From: Stomorhina lunata
Lineage: Eukaryota > Arthropoda > Insecta > Diptera > Rhiniidae
Assembly (NCBI GenBank): GCA_933228675.1
Contig: OW121742.1
Span: 106,966,940 to 107,030,939, forward strand
Direction of reading: 5' to 3'
DNA: 64,000 nucleotides
Position numbers and translations under genes: made by a program. Positions within the stretch are counted from its first letter, which is position 1. Each line of letters opens with the position of its first letter. Below the pieces are notes generated by a model. The model was not told where the DNA came from. It did no database searches and saw only the letters and a list, made by a program, of their open reading frames with translations. Positions 43,989 through 55,098 of this stretch are shown here, in pieces.

Positions 43989-45474
43989 GTCTAGATCAGG
44001 TGAACTGCTGCACCGATTTTTTTGAAAATTTTTTTTTTCTGATAGGGACTTTAAATAGCTTTTGTTTGAAACCCTTTTTATGGGCAAGAAACTTTTGGTT
44101 TGGGAGATATGGTGGTTTAAAGTTCCGAAATATAAGTAGGTATATCTCTTTTAATGTAGGACCGATTGCAGCAATGTGTATGTCATGTGAAAGTGCACCG
44201 AAATATCTTTCAGATAAGATAATTAGTTTTACCTTTTATTAACCCATTAAGGAACTATCAAGAAAAATATTAATTTTTAGTCTTAGTTTTTTAGCAAAAA
44301 TGTTCATATCTCGAAAACTGGTCGATATAACGTAATCCAACGATATATGGATTTAAGTAGTCAACCTTTTAGGCTTTCATCTGATACTTATAGTTGGCTC
44401 ATATCTCTTAAGATAAGAAAGATATTAAGGTTCAAAGTTGATTTTTTTGTCTTCAATTTTTAAAGTCTAGTTTAATTAATGCATTAAGGAACTATTAACA
44501 AAAATATTGAATTTTACTATTGGTTTTTGTAAAACAATGTCCATTTCTCAAAAACCCATCAATATGACATAATCAAATGAAGTACAAATTTAAGTATCTA
44601 ACATGTTAAGCTTTTATCTGATATCAATAGTTACCACATATCTTTTAAGATAGCAAACATGTAAAGGTTTAAAGGAAAATATTTTTTATCTTATTTGTTT
44701 AAAAATGTAGTAAGCGCCGCAAGCGAAAAATTATTTAAAAAAAATCGCGCGATTTTTTTAAAATAATTTTTCAAAATTAATTTTTATTTAACTTTATCCA
44801 TTAATGTTAAAAAAAAAAATAGGAAGCGCCGCAGGCGAAAAATTATTTCAAAAAAATCGCGCAATTTTTTTGAAATAATTATTCGCCTGCGGCGAAATTT
44901 TTATTAAACTTTATCCATTAATGTTAAAAAAAAAAGATCTTAAAATTGAAAGTTCTTTATGGGCTATAAAAATGTTTAAAATCGATGCAGTTCAATTAAA
45001 CTAGACTTTAAAAATGAAAGATAAAAAAATCAACTTTAAACCCCAATATCTTTGTTATCTTAAAAGATATCAGCTAATTATTAGTATCAGAATAAAGCTT
45101 AAAAGGTTGACTACTTATGTCTATACATCATTGGATTACGTTATATCGGTCAGTTTTCGAGATATGGACATTTTCGCTAAAAAACCAAGGGTAAAATTTA
45201 ACATTTGTTGACAAGTTACTTAATGGGTTAATAAAAGATAAAAAAGGTTATATCGTTTAAAAGATATTTTGGAGCACTTTCACATGACATATATATCGCA
45301 ACTATCGGTTCAAAATTAAGAGTAATAAATCGATTTATATTTCGGAACTTTAAAGAACTGAAACTCCTAAACTAAAAGGGTCTTACCAAAAATTTGTATA
45401 CTAGTGTTCTTAAAATTAAAAGTTCTTTATGTGCTATAAAAATTTTTAAGATCGGTGCGGTTAACTGAATTAGA
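43989..45474. mobile_element. Foldback-type element with nested palindromes
   Basis: Left and right halves are inverted copies. TATGTCATGTGAAAGTGC at 44,179 faces GCACTTTCACATGACATA at 45,275. CTGGTCGATATAACGTAATC (44,319) faces GATTACGTTATATCGGTCAG (45,133). TAAAGTCTAGTTTAATTAATGC (left) has a partner near 45,000. The centre holds a CGCCGCAGGCG / CGCCTGCGGCG hairpin (44,827-44,894) with an AT-rich palindromic stem inside, and a related hairpin at about 44,714-44,772. No transposase is present. The outer limits are approximate. Confidence 0.75.
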
Positions 45475-46532
45475 CGCAAGCCGAGATTCATAACTCGAAA
45501 ACTAGGCCTAACCTCCAATTTATTTTACTTTACTTTTTATTTTCAAAATCACCCGTTCTACCCCCGTCTTAAATAACTTACAATAAATTAAGATTAATAT
45601 AAAAAACTTACCAGTTTCAAATTCTTTTCCTCAACTTCCTGCTTTTATATTAAAGCTTTTATAAGAATCTTTAATAAATCGGGCCTGAGGTTAACCATCT
45701 GGGCCATAATAAACCAGCGATAATTGACAGAATGCAAAAAAAGTAAAACAACAACAACAACGAGGAGACGTTAAAAGCGAATTAAAAAAAAAACAAAACG
45801 CGGCGTAAACGACAAGAATTAAGTAAAAAAATAAAACAACAATAATAATAATAATGACGCGACTACGACAACAACGTTGCACAGATGACGATAATGAGGG
45901 AGATTTTAAAAGGGGCGAAGAGGAGAAGTTAGGCGAGTGTTTTAAGAAGAGAACCAGTAGAGGCAAAATAAGTTTATTTTTTAAGTTTTTAACACTTTTT
46001 TTGAGATTTTTTTAATGCTTAAAGTTTTAGTTTTTTTAAAGATGTTTAAACATTTTTTTGGGATTTTATTAAAGATTTTAGTATGGTTTTATTTTACTTT
46101 GACTTTATTTTATTTCACTTTGATTTTGTTTCTTGTTTTCTTTTTGTCGGGGGTTAACGGGAAGAGTGACTATTATACTCTTAACTTTTAGGAGATTTTT
46201 TTAATTTGCTAAAAATTTTGCACTATTTTAGGTTTGATTTTCTTTTTTTAGAAGATATTTTTGTGGTTTTTTATTAAACGAATTTAGTTTTATTATATTT
46301 TATTATAGTTTTGTTTCATTTCCTTTTAAATTCTGTTGATTTTTTGCCTTTAAAAAAAAGGCAACATGTGAAATTAATTGAAAGAGCTTTTTTTGCTTTT
46401 GTTTTTCTTTGCACTAAGAGTGAGAGTGTTTTAAAGATAATGAGAGCGGCTGTCAGCGTTGTCAACTTAGTGCTTTTGTCACAGTTTTTAGTGCTTTTTC
46501 AAATTTTTGTCGCGAAAAACTTTGGCTTCAGT
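45475..46532. other. Unassigned intergenic DNA
   Basis: It includes CAACAACAAC and AATAATAATAATAATAATGA microsatellites (45,750-45,860) and T-rich DNA. No gene is seen. Confidence 0.35.
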
Positions 46533-47290
46533 GTTTTTATACCCGTCATCAAAAAGAATGCGGTTATATTAAGATTTTTATTTCGTTTGGAAGTTTCTAA
46601 ATATTTATTGGCTCGAAACCCAGAATTGATGTATATTCTGAATCCTTTTGAAATTCTAAAGCTATTAAGCGATGTCCGTCTGTCTGTCCGTAGTCGGCAC
46701 GATAAAACCTTAAGGAAAGGTCACTGAAGTTTGCACAAAGAAATGATACTTACAAAATTTTGGTATTGAAATTGGGCGAAATCGATTTACATTTGACCAT
46801 AGCTGCCGTATAACTTCGCAAACGCCAATCGCTTATTCGCAAATAAATAACAAATTTTGACGGATATGATACAATTAAGCACAGATCGTTTTACATGATC
46901 GCTAAAATTTCATCGAAATCGGTCCACATTAGCCATAGCTCACATACAAAACAAACGCGAATAAATGATAAACCAGCTATGGCCACAAAATTTTGTACAT
47001 ACAAGGAAATCTTATGTCAATGCTAGCCGGTGTGCAAAATTTTATTATAATCTGTCACCGTTTGACCATATCTCCCATATAACAACATACGGTAACACAA
47101 AAAGTACCAAAAAGCGCGATAGCGCCTTTTAAAAAAAAGAGCTAGAGGAACAAAATTTCACAGAAGTATTTTCGATATCTTGATAAAGTTGTGCACTAAA
47201 AATGAGCGAAATCGGTTCACATTTAGTAAGAACTCCCATATAACTCTGACCCGGCAATAGGGTTGCCAGTCAGGCTGGATTCGACTGGAT
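46533..47290 (-). mobile_element. Dispersed repeat family B, second locus
   Basis: It starts (plus strand) TTTTTATACCCGTCATCAAA and runs through GCGATGTCCGTCTGTCTGTC, TTGACCATAGCTGCCGTATA and CCCATATAACTCTGACCCGG, in the same order as 26,397 onward. It is more diverged than the first locus and ends abruptly near 47,290. Confidence 0.7.
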
Positions 47291-47772
47291 TGTCCAGCTT
47301 TTTTAGTACTTGTCTAGTGTCAAGCTAAAATTAAATTTGACCAGCTGAAAGGTGAAGAATTGCAATTTTTTAATATTTTTAAAGAAAAAATATTTTGATG
47401 AAAAAAAACGCAATAAAAACTTTTGCAAAAGTGTATTTTTTTGCGTTGATTAATTGATCGCTTGATCAAGTTCATTTAGTAATAAAATTACCTTCTATCA
47501 AATTTCCCCATTGCACTTACTTTACTTCAATGACCTATATCAAAAACCTGTTAAGGTCAAGCTTTGCAAGATTTTTCTCTACTTGACCTTTCCACCAAAT
47601 TTTCATACGTCGTCTTTTACGACTTCATTCTGCTCCTTTTGAATACTTTTATTGCTGGAGTATTTCCATACATTTCAAACAAAATACAAAATTTCTTCAG
47701 TTTGTAAAAAATAAAAAGTGTTTCGACATCAAAATATTGTTCAAATATTTAAAAAAGTCAACATTAAAGTTT
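47291..47772. other. Unassigned intergenic DNA
   Basis: CCAGTCAGGCTGGATTCGAC and AT-rich sequence. No gene is seen. Confidence 0.35.
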
Positions 47773-48298
47773 GAAACACAATTGGAACGAACAATCAATT
47801 TTTCGGAACGAATATTCGTCGTTAGAAATAGAACATATGGGTTTACATGATAGTGCTCACAATAGATGCGTACGACGAAATTCGTCGTGCGTATGGAACA
47901 GTGCGATAGGTTTATTTCTATCTCATACGCAGACGAACGACGAATATAGAGTGGCTGTATTTCCTTTTTGCTGTAAATATTATTTATTGTATGAGTTCTT
48001 GTTAAATATGGTCACCTTTAAATTTGTAAACAAAAAATATTTATTTGAAATAAAATTAACTTAAAATATTTATCTTGTGAAACAATCAAAGAATAAAATG
48101 TAAAAAAAATACAAATTGTGTAAGTGCGCGATATGTACGAAAGAGTGATTAAAATTCGCAAATCACAAATTCAAAAAAAATGGCGTCAACAACGTTTATT
48201 CGTCCCAAATGTGTTCAATAGACGAATGTACAACACGAATTTTTAACACCGAATTCGTCGTGCTGGACGAAAATAGTCGTTCGTCCCAATTGTGTTTC
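47773..48298. mobile_element. MITE-like element rich in CGACGAA palindromes
   Basis: GAAACACAATTGGAACGAAC at 47,773 and, inverted at the right end, GAAACACAATTGGGACGAAC form TIRs of about 20 bp. The 526-bp interior carries TACGACGAAATTCGTCGTGC at about 47,870 and several further TCGTC/GACGA copies. A 97-codon frame (47,771-48,064) begins in the TIR and is not a convincing gene. No clear target duplication was found. Confidence 0.7.
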
Positions 48299-48369
48299 TA
48301 CCTTTAATGCGTGAAATCAAAAATAATTTTTTAATTTTAATTTTTTAATTTTAATTTAATTTAATTTTT
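48299..48369. repeat. AATTTTAATT-type simple repeat
   Basis: TTTTAATTTTAATTTTTTAA-like low-complexity DNA lies between the MITE and the SINE tail. It may partly be the SINE's degenerate tail. Confidence 0.6.
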
Positions 48370-48475
48370 AATTTAATTAAAAATTTTTTTTTTCAAGTAG
48401 ATATGGCCAGGGATCGAACTTGGGACCTGTGGTATGCTAGGCGGATGACTATCCTGCTATACCACGGCGGTTAAT
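48370..48475 (-). mobile_element. tRNA-derived SINE-like sequence, copy 2
   Basis: The minus strand reads AACCGCCGTGGTATAGCAGG (A-box-like), CCGCCTAGCATACC, then CCCAAGTTCGATCCCTGGCC (B-box), ACTTG and a long A-run (T-run at 48,383-48,394 on the plus strand). It has the same layout as 1,516-1,602. The TGGTATAGCAGGATAGTCATC stretch resembles an Asp/Glu-type tRNA D-arm. Confidence 0.65.
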
Positions 48476-48829
48476 ATATGTTTAAGTAAATAAATGTCTG
48501 ACTCAAAAGTTATAAACTATTGACGCAAAAATCTCACAAAAGGAATACGATTACTGTATACATTTTTATATTTGACGGCTAATATCTTGGCAAATATTGA
48601 TAGCAAAATAAAAGTGAAAACGCCTATTAAAAAAATTATTGGGCATCGATACAATGTAAAAGCTTTGCCGATTTTTAGGTTTTAATTTTTGACTTTTGAA
48701 CCTCTAGATCAGTAACTTCATGGTCCGTCTACCAAAATAACTGTCTGAACCAAATTTTATTAATATTTCCACAAAATTTTATAACAACTTCATATTCTGT
48801 TCTATCGCTGCTATAATGGCATGTGCTCA
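48476..48829. other. Unassigned intergenic DNA
   Basis: AT-rich sequence with no recognised gene or repeat. Confidence 0.35.
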
Positions 48830-49140
48830 AACGAAATTAGGGACATTAGGACGCAACTCAACAAGGACTCATCCTTTTGTAGTCGATTTTCCAGTGGATC
48901 GCACCACGCACTATAGAGAAAGCTCGTAGAATAAACTTCCTGCATCAGTCTTCCCCTCTAATTATGATATCCAAAGGTTCAAATCGAATATCCACAAACA
49001 CTACTCCCTCTATACTCCTTCCCGCAACCTTTTTTCCTAGTGCCATCACAATGCATATGCATATATAGGGTTCATCCCCTCAGTGTTAGTCCAATACAAA
49101 AGAAAATAAAATTATTTTTGTTATCAAAAACAAAAAAAAA
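48830..49140 (+). pseudogene. 5'-truncated non-LTR retrotransposon 3' end
   Basis: A frame reads LPASVFPSNYDIQRFKSNIH KHYS, the usual C-terminal '(WN.)LP..V......FK..(L)..(H)' end of a reverse transcriptase ORF. It is followed by about 100 bp of 3' UTR and an A-rich tail (AAAAACAAAAAAAAAACG at about 49,125-49,143). The upstream part (GACGCAACTC...TAGAGAAAGCTCGT) is frameshifted. This is a different family from the GAA-tailed one at 23.5 kb. Confidence 0.6.
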
Positions 49141-51616
49141 ACGTTTTTTGCCAAAATTAGGCGTTTTTTCTAACTTTTGGTGCTTTTTAAAATTTCAAAG
49201 TTGACAACGCTGGAGAGTGGCTGTTAATAACTTAGGGATTTATTAGGAATTTGGTTGAATAATTTAATTAGTTTTATTTTAAGTTATAAGTATTTGATAC
49301 TTTTGTTTAAAATTTCACTAAATTTTTAAGAATTTTCAAAGATTTTTTTGATATTTATTAAAGAATTTATTTATTTCTTTCTTTATTTAAGAGTTAAAGG
49401 AGAGCAAAGCAAAAAAATACCGTTGATTTAATTTGCTTTTGTTTTTTTTTCTTTGAAGCGAATTCTTTGCAATTTGCTTTAAATTTTAAATAAACTTTTA
49501 AATTTTTTGTTTTTCTTTTAATTTATTAACTTTTTTTGTTAATTTTCGAAACAATTTTGAAAAAATTTTCACTTTTTAAAATTTTTCACTTTTTTTAAAA
49601 TTTTAACAAATTTTTAGTTAACCGTTTTTTATGTCAGCTAGACCGAGACTTGAGGTTTTATTAGGAAAATGTATCTGATTTTTTGTCGTTTATTCTTTGC
49701 TCTTGTTATTCCAGAGACTCTTTTTTTTTGTTGAGATTTAATAATATTCCTCTTGGTGTAGTTGTTGTTTTTTTTTTTCAATATAATGTTGTTTTTGTAA
49801 CGTTTTGCGAAAAAGAAGGAAATTAGGTCTGTAGGCCAACAACGCACTTTGTCAAAGCACAAATGTCAGTTTATCTCACTCAGCGAAAAACAAACGAAAG
49901 CAAACAAAAAATAAGCAATAGAAATTAGCATAAAGAAAAAGAACAAAATCGAAAAACGATTAGAACCACAACAACAACTACACTTCTTTTTTAATTTTCA
50001 AAAACTTTCAATTTCTTTTGGATACAATTTTTAGGTTTCTTTTTTTAATTTTATTTAATTAAATTCTTTTAATTCCTTTAAAATTTTTTATAAATATTAA
50101 ACCTTTTTTTTATTGATAAAAATTCTATTCTTGAAATATTTCTTCGTTTATTTCCTCAAAACACGACAATTCACTAAAAATTCAAAAAAGCACTCAACTC
50201 TTGGCTAGACGAAGGTAAAGGCGAAGGCCTAAACTGTTACTAAAGAAAAAAACAGCAACAAAAGCAGACACACAAAAAAGTTCTGCTCTTCTAAACAAAC
50301 CAAAAAAGAAAAAAAAAACACACACAGGCAGTCGAAATACAAAAATACATAAAACCCCTAAATTCTTAAAACCCTACTACACTCCCCTCTAATCTTTCAT
50401 ATAACCCTCCCTAACCCCTTAAACCCCTAAAACAACAAACAAGACAATGCACATTCATTTACAAAAAAAGCTCACACAAGCAATAAAATCTAAAAAAAAA
50501 TCAACCTAATTTGTTCTCCTGCTCTCAATAATAATTCCCACACTAACCTAAATAACACAAATTATGCATTAGCCATAGAACAACACACAAAAAGCTTTGA
50601 AATTTGCCAAAGCGCAGACACAACACAACAAAAATATCTTTTCCGCAATTCCTCTTTAATTTAAGATTCCCTAACTATTTACTTAACACAACCCCTCTTT
50701 CTAAAAAAAAAGAAAAAAAATACAAAAGCGAAAAAAGCCACTGCAAAAGCATAACATAATAAAACATTTATCAAACGTACTTGGCCTTTAATTTCGTATT
50801 TGAAGAACAAGGACAGCTTTAGTTGTTCTCATAAACTTTACATTTACACACAAATTCCCCTAAACACTCCTCTCGCACTCGTGAAAACACAACAAGTGCT
50901 AACAGTGTGGTTAACACTACAAACAGTTTGAAAATACACTAGAAAATGTTCAATTAACATTGAAAAACGCTAAATTAGCTGAGTAAGATAGAGATAAAGA
51001 ATTAAAGAAGAATAGGGAAGTAAAACAAAATAAACTTTTGAACAAAAAAACTTAAGGCAAAAATTTAACTGTTTCATGAAACGCTGCTGTATCTTTGTTT
51101 ACACATTAAATCAAAGATAAAGCAGTGTAACACATTAAAAGTTGATACAGCAGGTTATTTAATACACACATTTATATGAAATAAAAAACGTCTAAAACTA
51201 AACAATTAAAGCAAAAAATAAATAAAAATTAGTTATTTTTTAGAAATATGAAGATGTTTTAGCAAAAATATATTTTCGCTATTCAAAATGTATACACATA
51301 ATACGAAAAGCTTTGCTCAACAGTTGTATCGACAACCATATTAAAATAGATAATGCAGAACTAAAAATTAAAGATAAATAAGTTTTCCATAGCAATTCAC
51401 AGTGGGCTAAGCCGAAAAAAAATGTTATTCTTTTCGAGTCACTAAATGTATGAAGCAATTTATATACCAGGGGTGGGCACGTATGAGGTCAATAAGAGCC
51501 ATTATACAATTTTTTATAGAGCCACAATAGTAAAGAGAATGTTCGAATAAGAACATTTTGATTTATGCCCAAAAAGCATGGTACCGATTATTTAAAAAAA
51601 AATATAATAAGGGAGT
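49141..51616. other. AT-rich intergenic DNA without identified genes
   Basis: About 2.5 kb of T-rich, then A/C-rich simple-sequence DNA. No frame above 75 codons, no RNA gene and no clear repeat family are seen. The region lies upstream of the Iduna-like gene and could include regulatory DNA. Confidence 0.4.
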
Positions 51617-51683
51617 AAATGATCATTCTAGGCCCTATGCTCCTCTGGGAGTCAAGGATAACAGAAGAAGAAATGATCATTCT
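51617..51683 (+). mobile_element. 41-bp micro-insertion of a non-LTR 3' end with 13-bp TSD, copy 3
   Basis: AAATGATCATTCT at 51,617-51,629 is repeated exactly at 51,671-51,683. The 41-bp insert begins AGGCCCTATGCTCC, holds CTGGGAGTCAAGGATAACAG and ends AAGAAG. It matches copies 1 and 2 at 21.3 and 22.1 kb and has nearly the same 5' end. Confidence 0.92.
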
Positions 51684-51740
51684 GGATCAAATGTAGAGTA
51701 TAGGTAGTATAGAGAAAAGAAAATTCAAAACTGTTTAATA

Positions 51741-52392
51741 GCCCATTCACACCATAAGTTTTTAAGTGTTTTCGAAAATGAAAACACTATCGAAGACTTT
51801 ACCATTCACATTCCATTAGAAATTTATTTATAAATGGGGTTTATAGGATATTAAAATAATTTTAATTTTATAAGAAAATTGTCTTCTGTCTTGAACAAAT
51901 TTATTTAATATTATAGTCAAAAATTTTCAAATCAAAATTTTAGTAATTATAAAAGAAAACTTAAAAACTAGATTTTAAATTAAAACAACAAAAGTAACTT
52001 GTACAGTAAAAGTACACCCTACAGGGTTAATTTTAAAAACCGAACACCAAATACTTTAGAACTATTAACTTACATTAAAAGACAATAAAATAATAACTTT
52101 TTCGTCATATTCATAATATTTTTTAAGAAATTTTTTATATTCAAATTATTGTTCTTTTTTATATTTTATTTTCAACTGACATTTATTTTTAATATTTTTC
52201 CATATTTCCAACTTAGAGTTGTAATAAATGATATGAAATCAGTGTTGTATCAGTATTTTAATAGTTTTTAAATAAGTTTTCGTTGAAAACTCATACAGAA
52301 GGAGTTTTCGTTTTGTATGTGAAAACTTAAGTTTTCAATATTGTTTTGAGGCGAAAACTACTTTAAAGTTTTCGAGCTCAATGTGAATGGGC
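51741..52392. mobile_element. MITE-like element, ~650 bp, TA-flanked
   Basis: GCCCATTCACA at 51,741 and TGTGAATGGGC ending at 52,392, with TA at 51,739-51,740 and 52,393-52,394. Subterminal GTTTTCGAAAATGAAAAC and repeated GAAAACTTAAGTTTTC palindromic words are present. There is no ORF. Confidence 0.8.
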
Positions 52393-52394
52393 TA

Positions 52395-52640
52395 TATGGT
52401 TTATTTTTTACAATTTTTGATATCAGTAAGGAACACTAAAAAGCATATCATGCATTCGGAGCGGTTTTAATTCCGTAATTACAATCCGATCGAATAGTTT
52501 TAGTTTCTACACATTCCAAGTACTTCGCTCTGTGATAATCGCGGTTAATTATGCAGTAAACTGTTAAAAAAGTTTGCTAAAAAGTTCAATAGGACCTTCA
52601 TTTTTAATTCGGATCTAATCTAATGTCACAAATATAGCCG
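52395..52640. other. Unassigned intergenic DNA
   Basis: Short AT-rich spacer with no recognised feature. Confidence 0.3.
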
Positions 52641-53240
52641 AATATTAAAAAATATTTCATTGGATATATTTCTATAGCACAAACTTTTATTGATAATTTT
52701 TCTACAGAACAAATTTTATATTGAAAACTTTTCCATTAAAAAGAATTAATAACCAAAACCTTTCTATACTAAAAATGTTTATGGAAAATTTTTCTATACA
52801 AAAAATTTAATATTAAAAATGTTTCTATACAAAACATTTTATATTAAACATTTTTCTATACAAAAAATTTTTTATGGAAAATTTTTCTGTACAAAACATA
52901 TGAAATATATAGAAAATTTTTCATTACAAAAAAATTTTAGGTAGAAAAATTTTTTTAAGAAAATTTTATATGAAAAATTCTTCTTCAAAAAAAAAAAAAA
53001 ATTAAAAAAATGGAAAACTTACTACAGAAACTTACTACAGAAAAAAATTAAACATAAAGTTTTACTATAGAAAAATATTTATTGAAAGTTTTTCGGCGGA
53101 AACAATTTTAAATTGAAAAATTTTCTACAGAAACAATTTTAAATGGACAATTTTTTCCATAGAAAAAATATTTATACTGAAAAATGTTTCTGTAGAAAAA
53201 AATTAAATAGCACAATTTTTTATTAATCGGAGTTATTGAA
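52641..53240. repeat. Degenerate ~35-bp A/T-rich tandem repeat
   Basis: Irregular units share TTTTTCTATACAAAA / TTTCTACAGAAACAATTT and TATTGAAAA words. Spacing is irregular and divergence high. Confidence 0.6.
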
Positions 53241-53650
53241 AATCTTTATATTTTTAACCTCTAATTTTTATTTAAATTTTTGGCAATTTGGTCTATTCGA
53301 CTCTCTGTTGTACGAAGTGACATAGAAATCAGATCAATTTCTCCACACGTCCGTTTAGCCCAAGCAATATCAAAAACTATCTTAATCGACACTGTCGTCT
53401 GCTCGACTAAAACCAGGCAAGAGTATTTTTTGATTTGAAGGTCTGACTGTAGTGACTTAAGATTCTCTGTTCACAAGTTCAAATTGAGTGGAATTGAGTG
53501 TTCTTGAAAAGCCCTATTTTCTCGTTTTCATGTTTTTTATATTTTCTAAGAAAAGTTCAAAAATAATTTTAAGTAAATATATATTCAAAATTCAAGTTAA
53601 AAAAAATCAAAAGAATAAAATTTTCATTGAGAACAATCATTAAATTATTA
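53241..53650. other. Unassigned intergenic DNA
   Basis: No gene or repeat recognised. A short GC-richer stretch lies around 53,300-53,420. Confidence 0.3.
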
Positions 53651-54080
53651 AAAAATTTCTTACTTTTATAGGAAATTTTTCAAAAGATTCTTATTTTTAT
53701 AGGAAATTTTTCAAAAATTTCTTATTTTTATAGGAAATTTTTCAAAAATTTCTTATTTTTATAGGAAATTTTTCAAAAATTTCTTATTTTTATACGAAAT
53801 TTTTCAAAAATTTCTTATTTTTATAGGAAATTTTTCAAAAATTTATTATTTTTATAAGAAATTTTTCAAAAATTTCTTATTTTTATAGGAAATTTTTCAA
53901 AAATTTCTTATTTTTATAGGAAATTTTTCAAAAATTTCTTATTTTTATAGGAAATTTTTCAAAAATTTCTTATTTTTATAGGAAATTTTTCAAAAATTTC
54001 TTATTTTTATAGGAAATTTTTTTAAATTTTCTTATTTTTATAGAATATTTTTCAAAAATTTCTTATTTTTATAGAAAAAT
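53651..54080. repeat. 31-bp minisatellite, about 13 copies
   Basis: The unit joins TTTCTTATTTTTATAGG to AAATTTTTCAAAAA and repeats at 31-bp steps with very few differences. It lies about 0.65 kb upstream of the Iduna-like start codon. Confidence 0.93.
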
Positions 54081-54750
54081 TTAAAAAAAAATTTCATTGT
54101 TTAACTTTTTAAGTTTCATTGCCTGATTTTTCATTTTTATATAATTCACTGTGAACGTACTTATCCCTAAATTAACAGTTTAACTTAAACTGTTTTATCT
54201 GTCTAAAACCGGCATTACCTTGCTGTATCCAACAGACGATTGGCAACTCCATACGCTTTGACATCAAATTTCCCCTTTGTGTATAAACAAAACATACAAC
54301 AACACGACGTAGTAAAAAAGCAACAAGAGAAAAAACAACAAAAGCAAATTAAAAACAAAAACCAAATTCAAGCAAAAAGAATTTTTTCCTAGCCATTTTG
54401 TCGTTGGAAAAGCAAAGAAACTCAACATTCAAGAAACACAATTTGCAAGATAAGCAGCGCAAGAAGAATTTTTGTTAGCAAGAGAAACAGGAAATTTACA
54501 GAAAATTTCACAAATATTAATCATGGTTGAATAAAAATAAATAAATTAAGAGAATCTATAAAGAAATGAAATAAGTGCATTAAAAGTAAATAAATTCAAT
54601 TTGTGATTAGCAAGTGAGTGTGAAAGAAAAATTGTGAAATTTTGCAAAAAATACAAATACACAAATCAAAACATTTCGAGACAAGAGAAAGCTTGTCGCT
54701 TGCTGGCTTTGGATTTATTTGTTAAATATTTTGTATTGTTCGGGTGAAAA
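54081..54750 (+). promoter_or_regulatory. Presumed promoter and 5' UTR of the Iduna-like gene
   Basis: The sequence becomes less repetitive from about 54,170. A CA/AAC-rich leader runs from about 54,300 to the ATG. By position it must contain the promoter or a 5' UTR exon, but no TATA or initiator element is clear. A TGA two codons before the ATG closes the frame. Confidence 0.4.
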
Positions 54751-55036
54751 ATGGAAAATTTAGAGGAGGATTTACAAAATATAATATCCACAACAACTCC
54801 TGAACTAGATATTGAGGTAGTAGCCTCTAATAATGAAGCCCAGCCTCTGGCTGCCCTTCAAGATGGCCTCGATGACTCAGTGCAGATAATAGAAAATCCC
54901 ATAGAAGTCTTAGATTTGACTTCACCACAAGCCTCTGGCTCATCCCCCATTATCAGCTCCAACAGTGCGGGCGCTGTTGGTATTAGTAGTTTAGTGAAAA
55001 GAAATTTAGAAGAGGCCTTCAAAGACTCGAATGCAG
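54751..55036 (+). CDS. Iduna: Iduna/RNF146-like E3 ligase, coding exon 1
   Basis: 95 codons plus one base. The start ATG is in an AAAATGG context with an in-frame TGA just upstream. The donor is CAG|GTGAGT at 55,037 (phase 1). The exon encodes an acidic, unstructured N-terminus (MENLEEDLQNIISTTTPELD) with an IEVLDLTS stretch at about residues 49-56 that fits a SUMO-interacting-motif pattern. This part is not conserved enough to identify the gene. The identification comes from exon 2. In the family, RNF146/Iduna is a poly(ADP-ribose)-directed ubiquitin ligase that acts with tankyrase on Axin. Confidence 0.8.
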
Positions 55037-55098
55037 GTGAGTAATAAATGAAAGGTGTTAATAAACCTGAATTTAATTAATTAATCAACAATCTTAAG
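55037..55098 (+). other. 62-bp intron 1 of the Iduna-like gene
   Basis: GTGAGT donor and TCTTAAG acceptor, with phase 1 on both sides. The size is typical of short fly introns. The pyrimidine tract before the acceptor is weak. Confidence 0.75.

Noticed and set aside
47771..48064. 97-codon plus-strand frame
   Set aside because: It begins in a MITE terminal repeat and covers its palindromes. It is not a plausible gene.
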